From NCBI RefSeq assembly GCF_002213415.1, contig NZ_NJGU01000015.1, forward strand, positions 62,001-126,000: DNA of 64,000 nucleotides, written 5' to 3'. Each line of letters opens with the position of its first letter. The stretch's first letter is position 1. A program made the position numbers and the translations under genes. This document shows, one piece after another, positions 23,559-32,560 of this stretch. Below the pieces are notes generated by a model. It worked only from the letters and a program-made list of their open reading frames with translations. It was not told the DNA's origin and searched no databases. The stretch is from Herbaspirillum robiniae (GTDB lineage Bacteria > Pseudomonadota > Gammaproteobacteria > Burkholderiales > Burkholderiaceae_D).

Positions 23559-23600
23559 TGCGCATCAGCAAGTACGGATCAGTAAGCACGGATCAGTAAG
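23559..23600. repeat. Three degenerate 14-base tandem repeats
   Basis: Units at 23559-23572, 23573-23586 and 23587-23600 share the core CGGATCAGTAAG or close variants (TGCGCATCAGCAAG, TACGGATCAGTAAG, CACGGATCAGTAAG). They lie in the 3' untranslated region of the Nudix gene. No function is evident. Confidence 0.7.
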
Positions 23601-23694
23601 TTGGGAGGGCGGCAGGCTCGAGCCGAGCGAACCGTTCGAACCGAGTACTCCGCGCAGCGCCAGGGCGAAATCCGTCATAGCGCGAAAAGCAATT

Positions 23695-23721
23695 AAAAAA
23701 GCCGCTTCAAGCGGCTTTTTT
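23695..23721. terminator. Bidirectional terminator, mutT-like gene / yacG
   Basis: A-run, stem GCCGC/GCGGC with loop TTCAA, then T-run; works in both directions between the convergent Nudix and yacG genes. Confidence 0.85.
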
Positions 23722-23756
23722 AACGATCTTCTGATAAGTTGCGCACATCCCGATGC

Positions 23757-23942
23757 CTATTGCAGCGGTTTGTCGTCCTCGCCCTCAAGCGGCAGGTTGA
23801 CCGCCGGGATCGTGTATTTCTCTTCGGCCCAGGCGCCCAGGTCAATCTGCTTGCAGCGCTCGGAGCAGAACGGGCGGAATTTGTTCTTCTCGTTCCATTC
23901 GACCTTGGTCCCGCAGGTGGGGCAATCGACAACAGTCGCCAT
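23757..23942 (-). CDS. yacG: YacG, zinc-binding DNA gyrase inhibitor
   Basis: 61-residue protein with a four-Cys zinc site (CPTC near residue 7 and CSERC near 26), the YacG signature. In E. coli YacG binds GyrB and inhibits gyrase. The acidic, Pro-rich tail is typical. It lies nine bases after zapD on the same strand, the usual pilD-coaE-zapD-yacG order of beta- and gammaproteobacteria. Confidence 0.93.
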   Translation of the reverse strand: MATVVDCPTCGTKVEWNEKNKFRPFCSERCKQIDLGAWAEEKYTIPAVNLPLEGEDDKPLQ

Positions 23943-23951
23943 GACTCCCCC

Positions 23952-24707
23952 TCAGAACCCGCACAGCGCCAGCTCGAACGGCACTTCGCCTTCGAAGGAG
24001 CGCGGCTTTTCGTCGCCGTCTTGCTGGGTGAACCTGACCCACAGCATGTATTTGTTGGCCGAAATCTCCGGAATGGCACCCAGTTCCATATCCAGCGACA
24101 AACGCAGCATTTGGTAGACCTTGCCTTGCAGCATCTGCTGGTAACTGCCGCCTTCGGCGTTGATCTTCACCGCATGGCCGGATTCGCGCAGCAGGCGCAT
24201 CACGATCGAAATGGCGTCGAACAGCGGGATCAGCGGCGCGAACCAGTTGGAGATGTCGTTGAAGCGGCGCTCGAACGGGTGCTGCTGCCAGGCATAGTAG
24301 GCCGGCAGGTCGAACTCGCAGGCGCCGCCGGGGATGATGGTGCGGCCGCGGATGCTCATCAGCCACTCGTTGTCGCGGATGTTCTGGCCGGTCCGGCCCT
24401 GGGCCGCGGTCAGCGCGCTGCTGGCCTTGTCGACCTCGGCGAGGATGGCGTTGAGCATCTCGGGCTCGACATTGGGATTGGACTGGTAGGCCAGCAGCAT
24501 CTGCTTCTGGCGCTCCAGTTCTTGCAGCAGGTCCGACTTGAGGTCGGCGCGTCCGGCTACCTCCAGCATTTCGAAAATGGTGGCAAGGGCGATGTGATGC
24601 TGCTGCGGGCTTTCCTGGTGCAGGAAGAAGACGAACTTCTCATACAGGTCTTCCAGTCGCAACAGCGTGCGAATACGCTCGTTGAAAGGGTATTCGTAGA
24701 CGATCAA
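23952..24707 (-). CDS. zapD: ZapD, FtsZ-bundling protein
   Basis: 251-residue cytoplasmic protein (formerly YacF) that crosslinks FtsZ filaments through the FtsZ C-terminal peptide. Family features include the start [33 protein letters not shown] near residue 154 and MLWVRFTQQ near 227. The start codon is TTG at 24707, supported by AAGGGA seven bases upstream; the only nearby ATG (24713) reads ATG-CTT-TGA. A 26-codon frame ends on that TGA and overlaps the start. FtsZ, its partner, is also in this window. Confidence 0.92.
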   Translation of the reverse strand: MIVYEYPFNERIRTLLRLEDLYEKFVFFLHQESPQQHHIALATIFEMLEVAGRADLKSDLLQELERQKQMLLAYQSNPNVEPEMLNAILAEVDKASSALTAAQGRTGQNIRDNEWLMSIRGRTIIPGGACEFDLPAYYAWQQHPFERRFNDISNWFAPLIPLFDAISIVMRLLRESGHAVKINAEGGSYQQMLQGKVYQMLRLSLDMELGAIPEISANKYMLWVRFTQQDGDEKPRSFEGEVPFELALCGF

Positions 24708-24939
24708 AGCATGATCCCTTTATTGGTTGAACCGGACTCGATTAAGCCACTGACAGCTCGTTGACGCGCAAGCTCCAGCTGCATTGCAATTTTTTGTGAT
24801 TCTGACCCATGCAGAGGAAAAATACAAATGCATGGCGCAATGAAAAAGCGCGCCGCGTCTCGTCGGCACCTCGGCCGCGCCGGCAATGGCGCCGGGCAAC
24901 TGCCGCCGAAGGCGGATATAAAGAATTTCCGGGGCGATT

Positions 24940-25560
24940 TCAGGCCGCCCGCGCCAGCGCGAGATAGGCCGCATGCAGCTCCTGCACGCGCGGCAGCAGG
25001 GCCGCGCTGTCGCCGTTGTTCTCCACCACGTCGTCGGCCACCGCCAGGCGCGCGAAGCGGCTGGCCTGGGCCGCCATGATGGCTTCCACCTCGCTGCGCT
25101 GCAGGCCGTTGCGGCGCATGACGCGCTCGATCTGCACCTCTTCTTCGCAATCCACCACCAGGATGCGCGAGGTGCGCCCGACCCAGGTGCCGGACTCCAC
25201 CAGCAAGGGCACCACGAAGATCACGTAGTCGCCGGTGGCGACCTCGGCCTCGCGCGCGGTTTCGCTGCGGATCAGCGGATGCAGGATGGCTTCGAGTTCC
25301 TGGCGCGCGCCGGCGTTGCCGAACACGTGGCTGCGCATGCGTGCGCGGTCCATGGCGCCGCCGGCGTCGATGAAGCCGGCGCCGAAGCGCTCGCGAATGG
25401 CCGCGATGGCAAGGCCGCCGGGCGCCGTCAGGCGATGGGCGATGGCGTCGGTATCCACCAGCGAGGCGCCGAGTTCGCCGAACAGGTTGGCCACGGTGGT
25501 CTTGCCGCTGCCGATGCCGCCGGTCAGCCCGATCGTGAAGCGTTGCGCGAGGGAGGTCAT
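24940..25560 (-). CDS. coaE: CoaE, dephospho-CoA kinase
   Basis: Phosphorylates dephospho-CoA, the last step of coenzyme A synthesis. The 206-residue product has the P-loop [12 protein letters not shown] at residues 11-22, the DTDAIAH substrate motif near 38 and VVPLLVESG near 116. ATG 25560 is 12 bases from the pilD stop, so it is probably cotranscribed with pilD. The 232 bases between coaE and zapD hold no supported gene, but they do hold the zapD leader. Confidence 0.95.
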   Translation of the reverse strand: MTSLAQRFTIGLTGGIGSGKTTVANLFGELGASLVDTDAIAHRLTAPGGLAIAAIRERFGAGFIDAGGAMDRARMRSHVFGNAGARQELEAILHPLIRSETAREAEVATGDYVIFVVPLLVESGTWVGRTSRILVVDCEEEVQIERVMRRNGLQRSEVEAIMAAQASRFARLAVADDVVENNGDSAALLPRVQELHAAYLALARAA

Positions 25561-25572
25561 GAAGGTCGAGTC

Positions 25573-26436
25573 TCAGTAATCGTAGATGCCGAAGGACAGC
25601 CAGTCGCTGCCGTAAAGCAGCGCCAGCATACCCGCAATCGACAGATAGGGGCCGAAGGGAATCGCCTGTCCGCGTTCGTGGCGGCCGGCCACCACCAGCG
25701 CGATGCCGGCGAGCGCGCCCAGCGCCGAGGCCGACAGCAGCACGAAGGGCAGCGCCTGCCAGCCCAGCCATGCGCCCAGCGCCGCCAGCAGCTTGAAGTC
25801 GCCATAGCCCAGGCCGTCCTTGCCGGTGGCCAGCTTGAAGATCCAGAAGATCAGCCACAGCACCGCATAACCGGCGGCCGCGCCCAACACCGCATCCTGC
25901 AGCGGCACCACGCGCTGGGCGGTGTTGACCAGCAGGCCCAGCCACAGCAGCGGCAGCGTGAGGTCGTCGGGCAGCAGCATGGTTTCGGCATCGATGAAGG
26001 CCAGCGCGATCAGCACGGCGCAGCACGCCATGATCGCCAGGCCGGTGACGCCGGCGCCGAACTTCCACGCCGCCAGCGCGAAGACGGCCGCGGTCAGCAG
26101 TTCGACGACGATGTAGCGTATCCCGATGGGCGCGCGGCATTCGCCGCAGCGCCCGCGCAGCAGCAGCCAGCTCAGGACCGGGACGTTGTGATGCGGCGGC
26201 AGCGGCGTCTCGCAATGCGGGCAGGCCGAGCGCGGCAGCAGCAGGTCGTAGCGGCCGGTGTGCGGCAGCGCCTCGCCGCGCTCCTGGGCGACGAAGTTGG
26301 CGGTCTCGCGCAGCATCATCTTCGGCATGCGGTGGATCACCACATTGAGGAAGCTGCCCACCAGCAGGCCCAGCACGGCGGCGGCCAGGCTGTAGAAGGC
26401 GTTGTTCGGTTCGGCGTAAGCCTCGAGGAAGAGCAT
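25573..26436 (-). CDS. pilD: PilD, type IV prepilin peptidase / N-methyltransferase
   Basis: Membrane aspartyl protease that cleaves and N-methylates type IV prepilins and type II pseudopilins. The 287-residue product has the N-terminal cytoplasmic four-Cys zinc site (CPHC near residue 72 and CGEC near 97) linked to methyltransferase activity. The two catalytic aspartates are in FIDAETMLLPDDLT and GYGDFKLLAALG (the GxGD motif near 220). About eight hydrophobic segments are visible. It follows pilC by 16 bases. Confidence 0.95.
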   Translation of the reverse strand: MLFLEAYAEPNNAFYSLAAAVLGLLVGSFLNVVIHRMPKMMLRETANFVAQERGEALPHTGRYDLLLPRSACPHCETPLPPHHNVPVLSWLLLRGRCGECRAPIGIRYIVVELLTAAVFALAAWKFGAGVTGLAIMACCAVLIALAFIDAETMLLPDDLTLPLLWLGLLVNTAQRVVPLQDAVLGAAAGYAVLWLIFWIFKLATGKDGLGYGDFKLLAALGAWLGWQALPFVLLSASALGALAGIALVVAGRHERGQAIPFGPYLSIAGMLALLYGSDWLSFGIYDY

Positions 26437-26452
26437 CAGTTCGTCACACGCT

Positions 26453-27736
26453 TCAGACCACGGATCCCATGCGGAAGACCGGCAGGTACATGGCGACCAC
26501 CAGGCCGCCGATCAGGATACCCAAAACCGCCATGATAATCGGTTCCATCAGGCTGGTGAGCGCGCCGACGGCGTCATCGACCTCGCGCTCGTTGAGTTCG
26601 GCCACCTTGGCCAGCATGGCGTCGAGCGCGCCCGCTTCTTCGCCCACCGCCACCATCTGCACCGCCAGGTCGGGAAAGACGCCGGCGGCCTGCATCGCCG
26701 CGTGCAGCGAGGCGCCGCCGCGCACCGCGTCGCGCACGGCCAGGCTGGCCTGCGCATAGACCACGTTGCCGGCCGCCCCGGCGGCGGTCTCCAGCGCCTC
26801 CAGCAGCGGGATTCCCGCGCCGAACAGCGTGCCGAAGGTGCGGCTCCAGCGGGCGATGGCCGCCTGGCGCAGCAGCGGGCCGAACAGCGGCAGCTTCAGG
26901 CTGGCGCGCTCGGCCACAGCCCGCACGCGCGGCGAGCGTCGCCAGGCGTGCACGCTTGAGAGGGCCAGCACGGCAATGGCAGCCAGCAGCCAATGCCAGC
27001 TGGCGCCGAGAAAATGGGAGATCGCCATCACGATGCGGGTCGGCAGCGGCAGTTCCGCGCCGAAGTTGCGAAACATCTCCTCGAAGGCCGGCACCACCCA
27101 CAGCATGATCACCGAGGTCACCACGATCGCCACCAGCACCACCGCGCACGGATAGGCCAGCGCCGAGCGCACCTTGCCCTTCAGGGCCAGCGACTTTTCG
27201 CGGTAGGTGGCGATGCGCTCCAGCATCGTGTCCAGCATGCCGGCCTGCTCGGCGGCCTGGACCAGGTTGCAGAACAGGGCATCGAACTGCCGCGGATGAC
27301 GCGCCAGCGCCGCATGCAGGCTTTCGCCGTGTGAGACGTCGTGGCGCACCGCGCGCACCAGCCCAGCCAGCGCTCCCGAGGCGCAGCCGCGGATGGCGAT
27401 GTCCAGCGACTGCAGCAGCGGCAGCCCCGCCTGCAGCATGGTGGCCAGCTGGCGGGTCAGGAGCACGATCTGTTTTTCCGGAATGCGCCGCCGGGAGGAG
27501 TGCGACGGCGATCTATCCGCCCGGCTTGCGGAGGAAGGCGGGAGCGATACGGCGTGCCCGGCAGCGGCGCTCGCGCCGGCGCGCAAACGCGCCACCCGTA
27601 TGCCTTGGCCGCGCAGCAGCGCGCGCGCCGATGCGGCGTCGGCGGCGTCGAGCGCGCCCTGTTGCGGCCGGCCGTTGCGGTCCAGGCCTTCCCAGTGGAA
27701 GCGGTTGCGGGCGGAGCCGGACTCAGGTGCAGGCAA
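26453..27736 (-). CDS. pilC: PilC, type IV pilus inner membrane platform protein
   Basis: 427-residue polytopic protein with two T2SSF domains, each with the helical cytoplasmic part ([24 protein letters not shown] near residue 90 and [20 protein letters not shown] near 295), separated by membrane helices. The start is taken as TTG 27736, which has GAGGGA upstream and is needed to include the conserved [10 protein letters not shown] start. It overlaps pilB by 14 bases. No major pilin gene is in this window. Confidence 0.92.
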   Translation of the reverse strand: MPAPESGSARNRFHWEGLDRNGRPQQGALDAADAASARALLRGQGIRVARLRAGASAAAGHAVSLPPSSASRADRSPSHSSRRRIPEKQIVLLTRQLATMLQAGLPLLQSLDIAIRGCASGALAGLVRAVRHDVSHGESLHAALARHPRQFDALFCNLVQAAEQAGMLDTMLERIATYREKSLALKGKVRSALAYPCAVVLVAIVVTSVIMLWVVPAFEEMFRNFGAELPLPTRIVMAISHFLGASWHWLLAAIAVLALSSVHAWRRSPRVRAVAERASLKLPLFGPLLRQAAIARWSRTFGTLFGAGIPLLEALETAAGAAGNVVYAQASLAVRDAVRGGASLHAAMQAAGVFPDLAVQMVAVGEEAGALDAMLAKVAELNEREVDDAVGALTSLMEPIIMAVLGILIGGLVVAMYLPVFRMGSVV

Positions 27737-28925
27737 TGACTTCCCTCAGGCTGGTCTCGCCGCGCAGCGTTTTCAGCAGGCCCGAGCGGCGCAGGTCGGC
27801 GATGCCCTCGCTGCGCGCCTGCCGGGCGATGTCCGGCGTGCCGCCTTGCGCCAGTATCAGGCCCTCCATCGCCGCGCTGATCGGCATGACCTGGTAGATG
27901 CCGGTGCGCCCGCGGTAGCCGCTGCCGTTGCAGCGCTCGCAGCCGCAGGGCCGGAACAGGCTGGGCGCGCGGTCGATGTCGGCGTCGCTGAAGCCGGCGC
28001 GCTTGAGGGTATCGGGCGAGGCGCGCACCTCGTGGCGGCAGTCGCACAGCCTGCGCACCAGGCGCTGGGCGACGATCAGGCTGACCGAGGAGGCGATGTT
28101 GAAGGCCGGCACGCCCATGTTGAGCAGGCGCGTGAGCGTGGCCGGGGCGTCGTTGGTGTGCAGCGTGGAAAACACCAGGTGCCCGGTCTGCGAGGCCTTG
28201 ACGGCGATATCGGCGGTTTCCAGGTCGCGGATCTCGCCCACCATCAGCACGTCCGGATCCTGGCGCAGGAAGGCGCGCAGCGCCACCGCGAAGGACAGGC
28301 CGGCGCGCTCGTTGATGCCGACCTGGTTGATGCCCGGCAGATTGATCTCCACCGGGTCCTCGGCCGTGGCGATGTTCACGCCAGGCCGGTTGAGCAGTTG
28401 CAGGCAGGCGTACAGCGACACCGTCTTGCCCGACCCGGTGGGCCCGGTCATCAGCACCATGCCGTGGGGTTTGCGGATGGCGCGCATCAGGGCGTCATGC
28501 TGGGCCGGCTCGTAGCCGAGCCGCTCTATGCCCAGGCTGTCCTGCGCGCCGTCGAGGATGCGCAGCACGATCTTTTCGCCGAACTGCGTGGGCAGCGTAG
28601 AGACGCGGAAATCCACCTCGCGGCCATCCAGCTCCAGCCGCATCTTGCCGTCCTGCGGCAGGCGCTTTTCGGCGATATCCAGGCGCGAGAGGATCTTGAG
28701 CCGGGTGGAGAGCTTGTCCTTGAGCGTCAGCGGCGGCTGCGCCATCTCGTGCAGCATGCCGTCGATGCGAAAGCGCACGCGGCAGAAGTGTTCGAAGGGT
28801 TCGAAGTGGAGGTCGGATGCGCCCATGCCGACGGCGTCGGCCAGCATCTTGTGCAGCAGGCGCACGACCGGCGCATCGTCGATGTGGGCGGCGGCCGGGC
28901 CGGCGGGCTGGCTGTGATTGTCCAT
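27723..28925 (-). CDS. pilB: PilB-like type IV pilus extension ATPase, N-terminally short
   Basis: Secretion ATPase powering pilus assembly. Walker A GPTGSGKT is at residues 161-168, the Asp box [14 protein letters not shown] near 194, Walker [13 protein letters not shown] near 230, the His box and a four-Cys zinc site (CDC near 285 and CGCERC near 315). Starting at ATG 28925 (GAGAGG upstream) the protein is 400 residues; full PilB is about 560. The N-terminal MshEN/T2SSE-N domain is absent, and the 148 bases to the next gene hold no in-frame remnant. The core from ASDLHFEP onward is complete. Confidence 0.88.
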   Translation of the reverse strand: MDNHSQPAGPAAAHIDDAPVVRLLHKMLADAVGMGASDLHFEPFEHFCRVRFRIDGMLHEMAQPPLTLKDKLSTRLKILSRLDIAEKRLPQDGKMRLELDGREVDFRVSTLPTQFGEKIVLRILDGAQDSLGIERLGYEPAQHDALMRAIRKPHGMVLMTGPTGSGKTVSLYACLQLLNRPGVNIATAEDPVEINLPGINQVGINERAGLSFAVALRAFLRQDPDVLMVGEIRDLETADIAVKASQTGHLVFSTLHTNDAPATLTRLLNMGVPAFNIASSVSLIVAQRLVRRLCDCRHEVRASPDTLKRAGFSDADIDRAPSLFRPCGCERCNGSGYRGRTGIYQVMPISAAMEGLILAQGGTPDIARQARSEGIADLRRSGLLKTLRGETSLREVIACT

Positions 28926-29073
28926 GATGATCGCCTCTCGGAGAGGGACCGCCCGGAAGCCCGGACGGCGATGGGAGAGAGGAAAAGTCTCCCATACCGG
29001 CCATGGCACGCGAAAGCCGCAACCCGGCTTTGCGCGGCAATTCTCGGCTTAGTTCGATGGCGCCGCGGCGCGC

Positions 29074-30384
29074 TCAGTCCTGCCGCGACGCGCCCGCATC
29101 GTCACCGGCGGCCTGCGCCGGCGCGATCAGCTTGACCATGCGGATCGCCTGGTTCTGCACCTGCACGATCTCGATCACGCAGCCGGCGATCTTCATCGCC
29201 ACCTGCGCTTCCGGGATGTCCTGCAGGTATTCCAGCAGCAGCCCGTTGATGGTCTTGGGGCCGTCCAGCGGCAACTGCAGGCCCAGGCGCTTGTTGATGT
29301 CGCGCAGCGTGGTGCTGCCTTCCAGCAGGCAGGCGCCGTCCTTGTCCCAGCCGAAACCCTCGCCCGAGGAGCCCGGCGCCGAGGTGGTGAATTCACCGAT
29401 CATCTCTTCGATGATGTCTTCCAGCGTCACCAGGCCCTGCACCTCGCCGTACTCGTCGACGACGATGCCCAGGCGCTCGTGGTTCTCCTGGAAATACTGC
29501 AGCTGGGTGAAGACATCGGTCTCCACCGGCACGTAGTAGGGCGCCGAGAGCAGCGAGCGGATGTCGTCATGGGTGATCTCGTCCTCGCGGTTGAACAGCG
29601 AGACCGTCTTGCGCACATGCAGGATGCCGGCGATGTGGTTGATCTCGCCCTCGAACACCGGCAGCTTGTTGTGGTAGCAGGTGGCCAGCTGGTGCAGGAT
29701 GTCCTCGATGGGCGCGGCCAGGTTCAGCGCCTCGACCTGGGCGCGCGGCGTCATCACGTCCTCCACCGAGATCTTCTCCAGGTCGAACAGGTTGAGCAGG
29801 ATGCTCTTGTGCTTTTGCGGGATGAAGCTGCCGCCCTCGAGCACGATGGAGCGCAGCTCCTCGGGCGAGATGCGCTGCTCCCGGGCGCGCGCGCCGACCT
29901 TGATGCGCAGCAGCTTGAGCACCGCCGACACGAAGATGTTGACGAACCAGATCAGCGGCTTGGCGATGCGCATCAGCGGTTTCAGGATGAAACCGGTGAA
30001 CAGCGAGATGCGTTCCGGATAGGTCGCGCCGATCACCTTGGGCACGATCTCCGCGAAGATGATCAGCAGGCCCGCCACGCAGGCGGTGGCCGCAGTGATC
30101 ACGTGCTGGTGGTTGCCGAAGGCGGCGATCGCCAGCGCCGTCACCAGGGCCGTGGCCAGCGCGTTGATCGCGGTATTGGCGATCAGCACCAGCGAGAGCA
30201 GGCGTTCGGTGCGGTCAAGCAGCCACAGGATGGTGATGGCGGCGCGGTTGCCCTGCTTGGCGAGGTGCCGCAGGCGATGGCGGTTGGCGGCCATCAGCGC
30301 CGTCTCGGTCATCGAAAAGAAGGCCGAGAGCAGGATCAGGATGAAGAGTGCAAGAACTTGCACCCATATGGGTACGGTTTCCAA
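29074..30384 (-). CDS. CNNM/CorC-family transporter with CBS domains (HlyC/CorC type)
   Basis: 436-residue membrane protein. It has a DUF21/CNNM transmembrane domain (residues 1-190, with the SAFFSMTETALMA motif near 20), two CBS domains (about 205-330; EDVMTPR and GLVTLEDIIEEMIGEF) and a C-terminal CorC_HlyC domain (about 345-420). Homologues (YfjD, CorB, MpfA) are linked to magnesium export or tolerance. The start is TTG 30384 with no clear Shine-Dalgarno, so it is less certain. Its link to the downstream pil genes is positional; 148 bases separate them. Confidence 0.85.
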   Translation of the reverse strand: METVPIWVQVLALFILILLSAFFSMTETALMAANRHRLRHLAKQGNRAAITILWLLDRTERLLSLVLIANTAINALATALVTALAIAAFGNHQHVITAATACVAGLLIIFAEIVPKVIGATYPERISLFTGFILKPLMRIAKPLIWFVNIFVSAVLKLLRIKVGARAREQRISPEELRSIVLEGGSFIPQKHKSILLNLFDLEKISVEDVMTPRAQVEALNLAAPIEDILHQLATCYHNKLPVFEGEINHIAGILHVRKTVSLFNREDEITHDDIRSLLSAPYYVPVETDVFTQLQYFQENHERLGIVVDEYGEVQGLVTLEDIIEEMIGEFTTSAPGSSGEGFGWDKDGACLLEGSTTLRDINKRLGLQLPLDGPKTINGLLLEYLQDIPEAQVAMKIAGCVIEIVQVQNQAIRMVKLIAPAQAAGDDAGASRQD

Positions 30385-30527
30385 ACGTTGCCGTCAGGTT
30401 GGTTGCCCTCATGCGAGGGAGTGGGCGGGCCTGCCGTGTTGCCTCACGGGCAATACCGGCAGGGCGGCCAGCGAGCGGCAAAGTCTAGACGATGGGCCCG
30501 GTTCCGGCAAGTTCGGCGCCGCCGGGC

Positions 30528-31487
30528 TCAATATCCGCGGGCGCGGTCGTACAGGTGCGGCGCCGGCGCGCCCTGCCGCAGGGCCGCGATCGTCACCGCC
30601 GCCTGCCGCGCGCGTTCGCGGCGCGAAGGGGTGGCCGCCGCATGCGGCGTGACCAGGATGCGCGGATGACGCCAGAACGGCGCCGCCGGCGGCAGCGGCT
30701 CCTCGTCGAACACGTCCAGCACCGCCGACGCGATGTGGCCGCCATCGAGCGCGGCCAACAGGTCGGCCGACTTCACATGCGAGCCGCGGCCCACGTTGAT
30801 CACGGCCGCGCCGCGCGGCAGCTGCGCCAGCAGCGCGGCGTCGATGATGTGGCGGGTGTCGTCGGTCTCCGGCAGCAGGCAGACCAGGATGTCGGTGCGG
30901 GCCAGGAAGGTGGGCAACTGGGCGGCGCCCGCATAGCAGGCCAGGCCGGCTTCGCTGCGCGGCGAGCGCGCCCAGCCGGCGGTGTCGAATCCCACCTGCG
31001 CATGCATGCGCGCGCAGGCCAGCCCCAGGGCGCCCAGGCCCATGATGCCCACCCGCGTCTCGCGCGCGGTGCGTGGCGTGGAGAATTCGGTCCATTCGCT
31101 GCGCGCCTGCTGGGCCACGATGCGGGGCATGTCTTTGAGCAGCATCAGGCTGCTCATCAGCGTGAACTCCGCCATGCGCTGCTGCGTCTCGGGCGTGACC
31201 ATGCGCACGATGGGCAGGTCCGGCAGTTGCGCATCGGCCAGGATGTGGTCGACGCCGGCGGCGCTGCTCAGGATCGCCTTCAGGTTCGGATAGCGCGCCA
31301 GCCGGCCGGCCTCGGGCTGCCACACCAGGGCATATTCCACCGCCTGCGGATCCACGTCGGGATCGTTCCATTCGCGCACATCCAGACCCAGCTGCGGCGC
31401 GAACTCGGCGAAGCTGGCGCGCCACTCCGGCAGCGCCGCCTGGCCTCCGGACTTGATCAGCAGGATGGGTTGCGGCGCGCTTGTCAT
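30528..31487 (-). CDS. GhrA-like glyoxylate/hydroxypyruvate reductase
   Basis: 319-residue NAD(P)H-dependent D-2-hydroxyacid dehydrogenase of the GhrA subfamily, reducing glyoxylate or hydroxypyruvate to glycolate or glycerate. The Rossmann motif GIMGLGALG lies near residue 147, VNVGRGSHV near 232 (substrate Arg), the EEPLPP stretch near 268 (Glu) and TPHAAA near 288 (catalytic His). The ATG overlaps the IclR stop by four bases, so the two form an operon divergent from the ABC transporter/oxidase operon. It may consume a 2-oxoacid released by that oxidase (inference). Confidence 0.85.
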   Translation of the reverse strand: MTSAPQPILLIKSGGQAALPEWRASFAEFAPQLGLDVREWNDPDVDPQAVEYALVWQPEAGRLARYPNLKAILSSAAGVDHILADAQLPDLPIVRMVTPETQQRMAEFTLMSSLMLLKDMPRIVAQQARSEWTEFSTPRTARETRVGIMGLGALGLACARMHAQVGFDTAGWARSPRSEAGLACYAGAAQLPTFLARTDILVCLLPETDDTRHIIDAALLAQLPRGAAVINVGRGSHVKSADLLAALDGGHIASAVLDVFDEEPLPPAAPFWRHPRILVTPHAAATPSRRERARQAAVTIAALRQGAPAPHLYDRARGY

Positions 31488-32338
31488 TGGTTGGACTCCA
31501 TGGCGGGATTGGCTTGGTGCATAGGCCGGCGCAGCGCCGGATCGAAGGGATTGATGCGCCGGGACAGGGCCTCGGCTTCGCGCCGGAGCATCTGCACCAC
31601 CGTGGGCAGGCGCTCCTCGGTCAGGCGCGCGGTCAGCGTGCCCACGCTCAGCGCGGCGACGATGCCGCCGGCGCTGTCGAAGACCGGCACCGCCAGGCCC
31701 GCCATGCCGTCCAGCAGGCCTTGCTGGCGCGCGGCGTAGCCGCTCTCGCGCACGCGCTCGATCTCGGTGCGCAGGTAGACCTCGTCGTAGACGCCGAACT
31801 CGCGCAGGCGCGGCACGTTATAGCGGATCACTTCTTCACGCTCGGGCTCGGGCAGGAAGGCGAGGATGGCCAGCGCGCCCTGGCCCACGCCCAGCGCCAC
31901 GCGGCCGCCGATGTCGCCGGTGAAGGCGCGGATCGGGAAGGGGCCGTCGACGCGGTCCACGCAGACCGCATCGAAACGCGAGCGCACCAGCAGGAACATG
32001 GTGTCGCCGAGGCTGCCGCACAGGCGCAGCAGGGCCGGCCGGCACAGGCTGCGCAGGTCCGACGCGTTGCCGGCGCGCGCGGCCAGCGAGAACAGTTCCA
32101 TGCCCAGCCGGTACAGCTTGCTGCGCTCGTCCTGTTCGGCCATGCCCTCGGCCACCAGCGACTGCAGCAGGCGATGGGTGGTGCCCTGGGTGAGCCCCAC
32201 GCTCTTGGCCACCTGGGTCACGCGCATGCCTTGCGCCGGTGCGTCGGCCAGGGCGCGCAACACCGCGAAGGTGCGTTGTATGCCGTTGACGGGAAGGGCG
32301 GTTTCAACGGCGCCGTCTTCGTTTGTGCTGCTGCTCAT
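31484..32338 (-). CDS. IclR-family transcriptional regulator
   Basis: 284-residue regulator: winged HTH (MRVTQVAKSVGLTQGTTHRLLQSL, about residues 41-64) and a C-terminal IclR effector domain. The start is placed at ATG 32338, where the family N-terminus begins; an upstream in-frame start would run through the intergenic region. It probably controls itself, ghrA and the divergent operon starting at 32561. A good inverted repeat lies between them. Confidence 0.9.
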   Translation of the reverse strand: MSSSTNEDGAVETALPVNGIQRTFAVLRALADAPAQGMRVTQVAKSVGLTQGTTHRLLQSLVAEGMAEQDERSKLYRLGMELFSLAARAGNASDLRSLCRPALLRLCGSLGDTMFLLVRSRFDAVCVDRVDGPFPIRAFTGDIGGRVALGVGQGALAILAFLPEPEREEVIRYNVPRLREFGVYDEVYLRTEIERVRESGYAARQQGLLDGMAGLAVPVFDSAGGIVAALSVGTLTARLTEERLPTVVQMLRREAEALSRRINPFDPALRRPMHQANPAMESNQ

Positions 32339-32386
32339 GGGCGGTCGGTCTGCTGGATGGAATGAATGCGGGTCTTGTTGCTTATG

Positions 32387-32405
32387 TATTCCGTTGAATG
32401 GAATA
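32387..32405. promoter_or_regulatory. Candidate IclR operator
   Basis: Inverted repeat TATTCC-N7-GGAATA in the divergent iclR/ABC intergenic region. A second half-site-like TGGAATGAAT lies at 32358-32367 and resembles TGGAATAAAT at 32399-32408. Size, symmetry and position suit an IclR-family operator; binding is inferred. Confidence 0.5.
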
Positions 32406-32560
32406 AATATCAAAAAGATCCTGCTCTGCGAAATACGATAGCAGAATTGGCAAGGAAATTGCATGCCGATCGTCAAGACCAGATTGATTGCATCGGTGCG
32501 CCAGCCGGCTGACAAGCCTGCCAGCGGTGACGGCGCCCGGACCTGCGGAAAGGACTTGCC

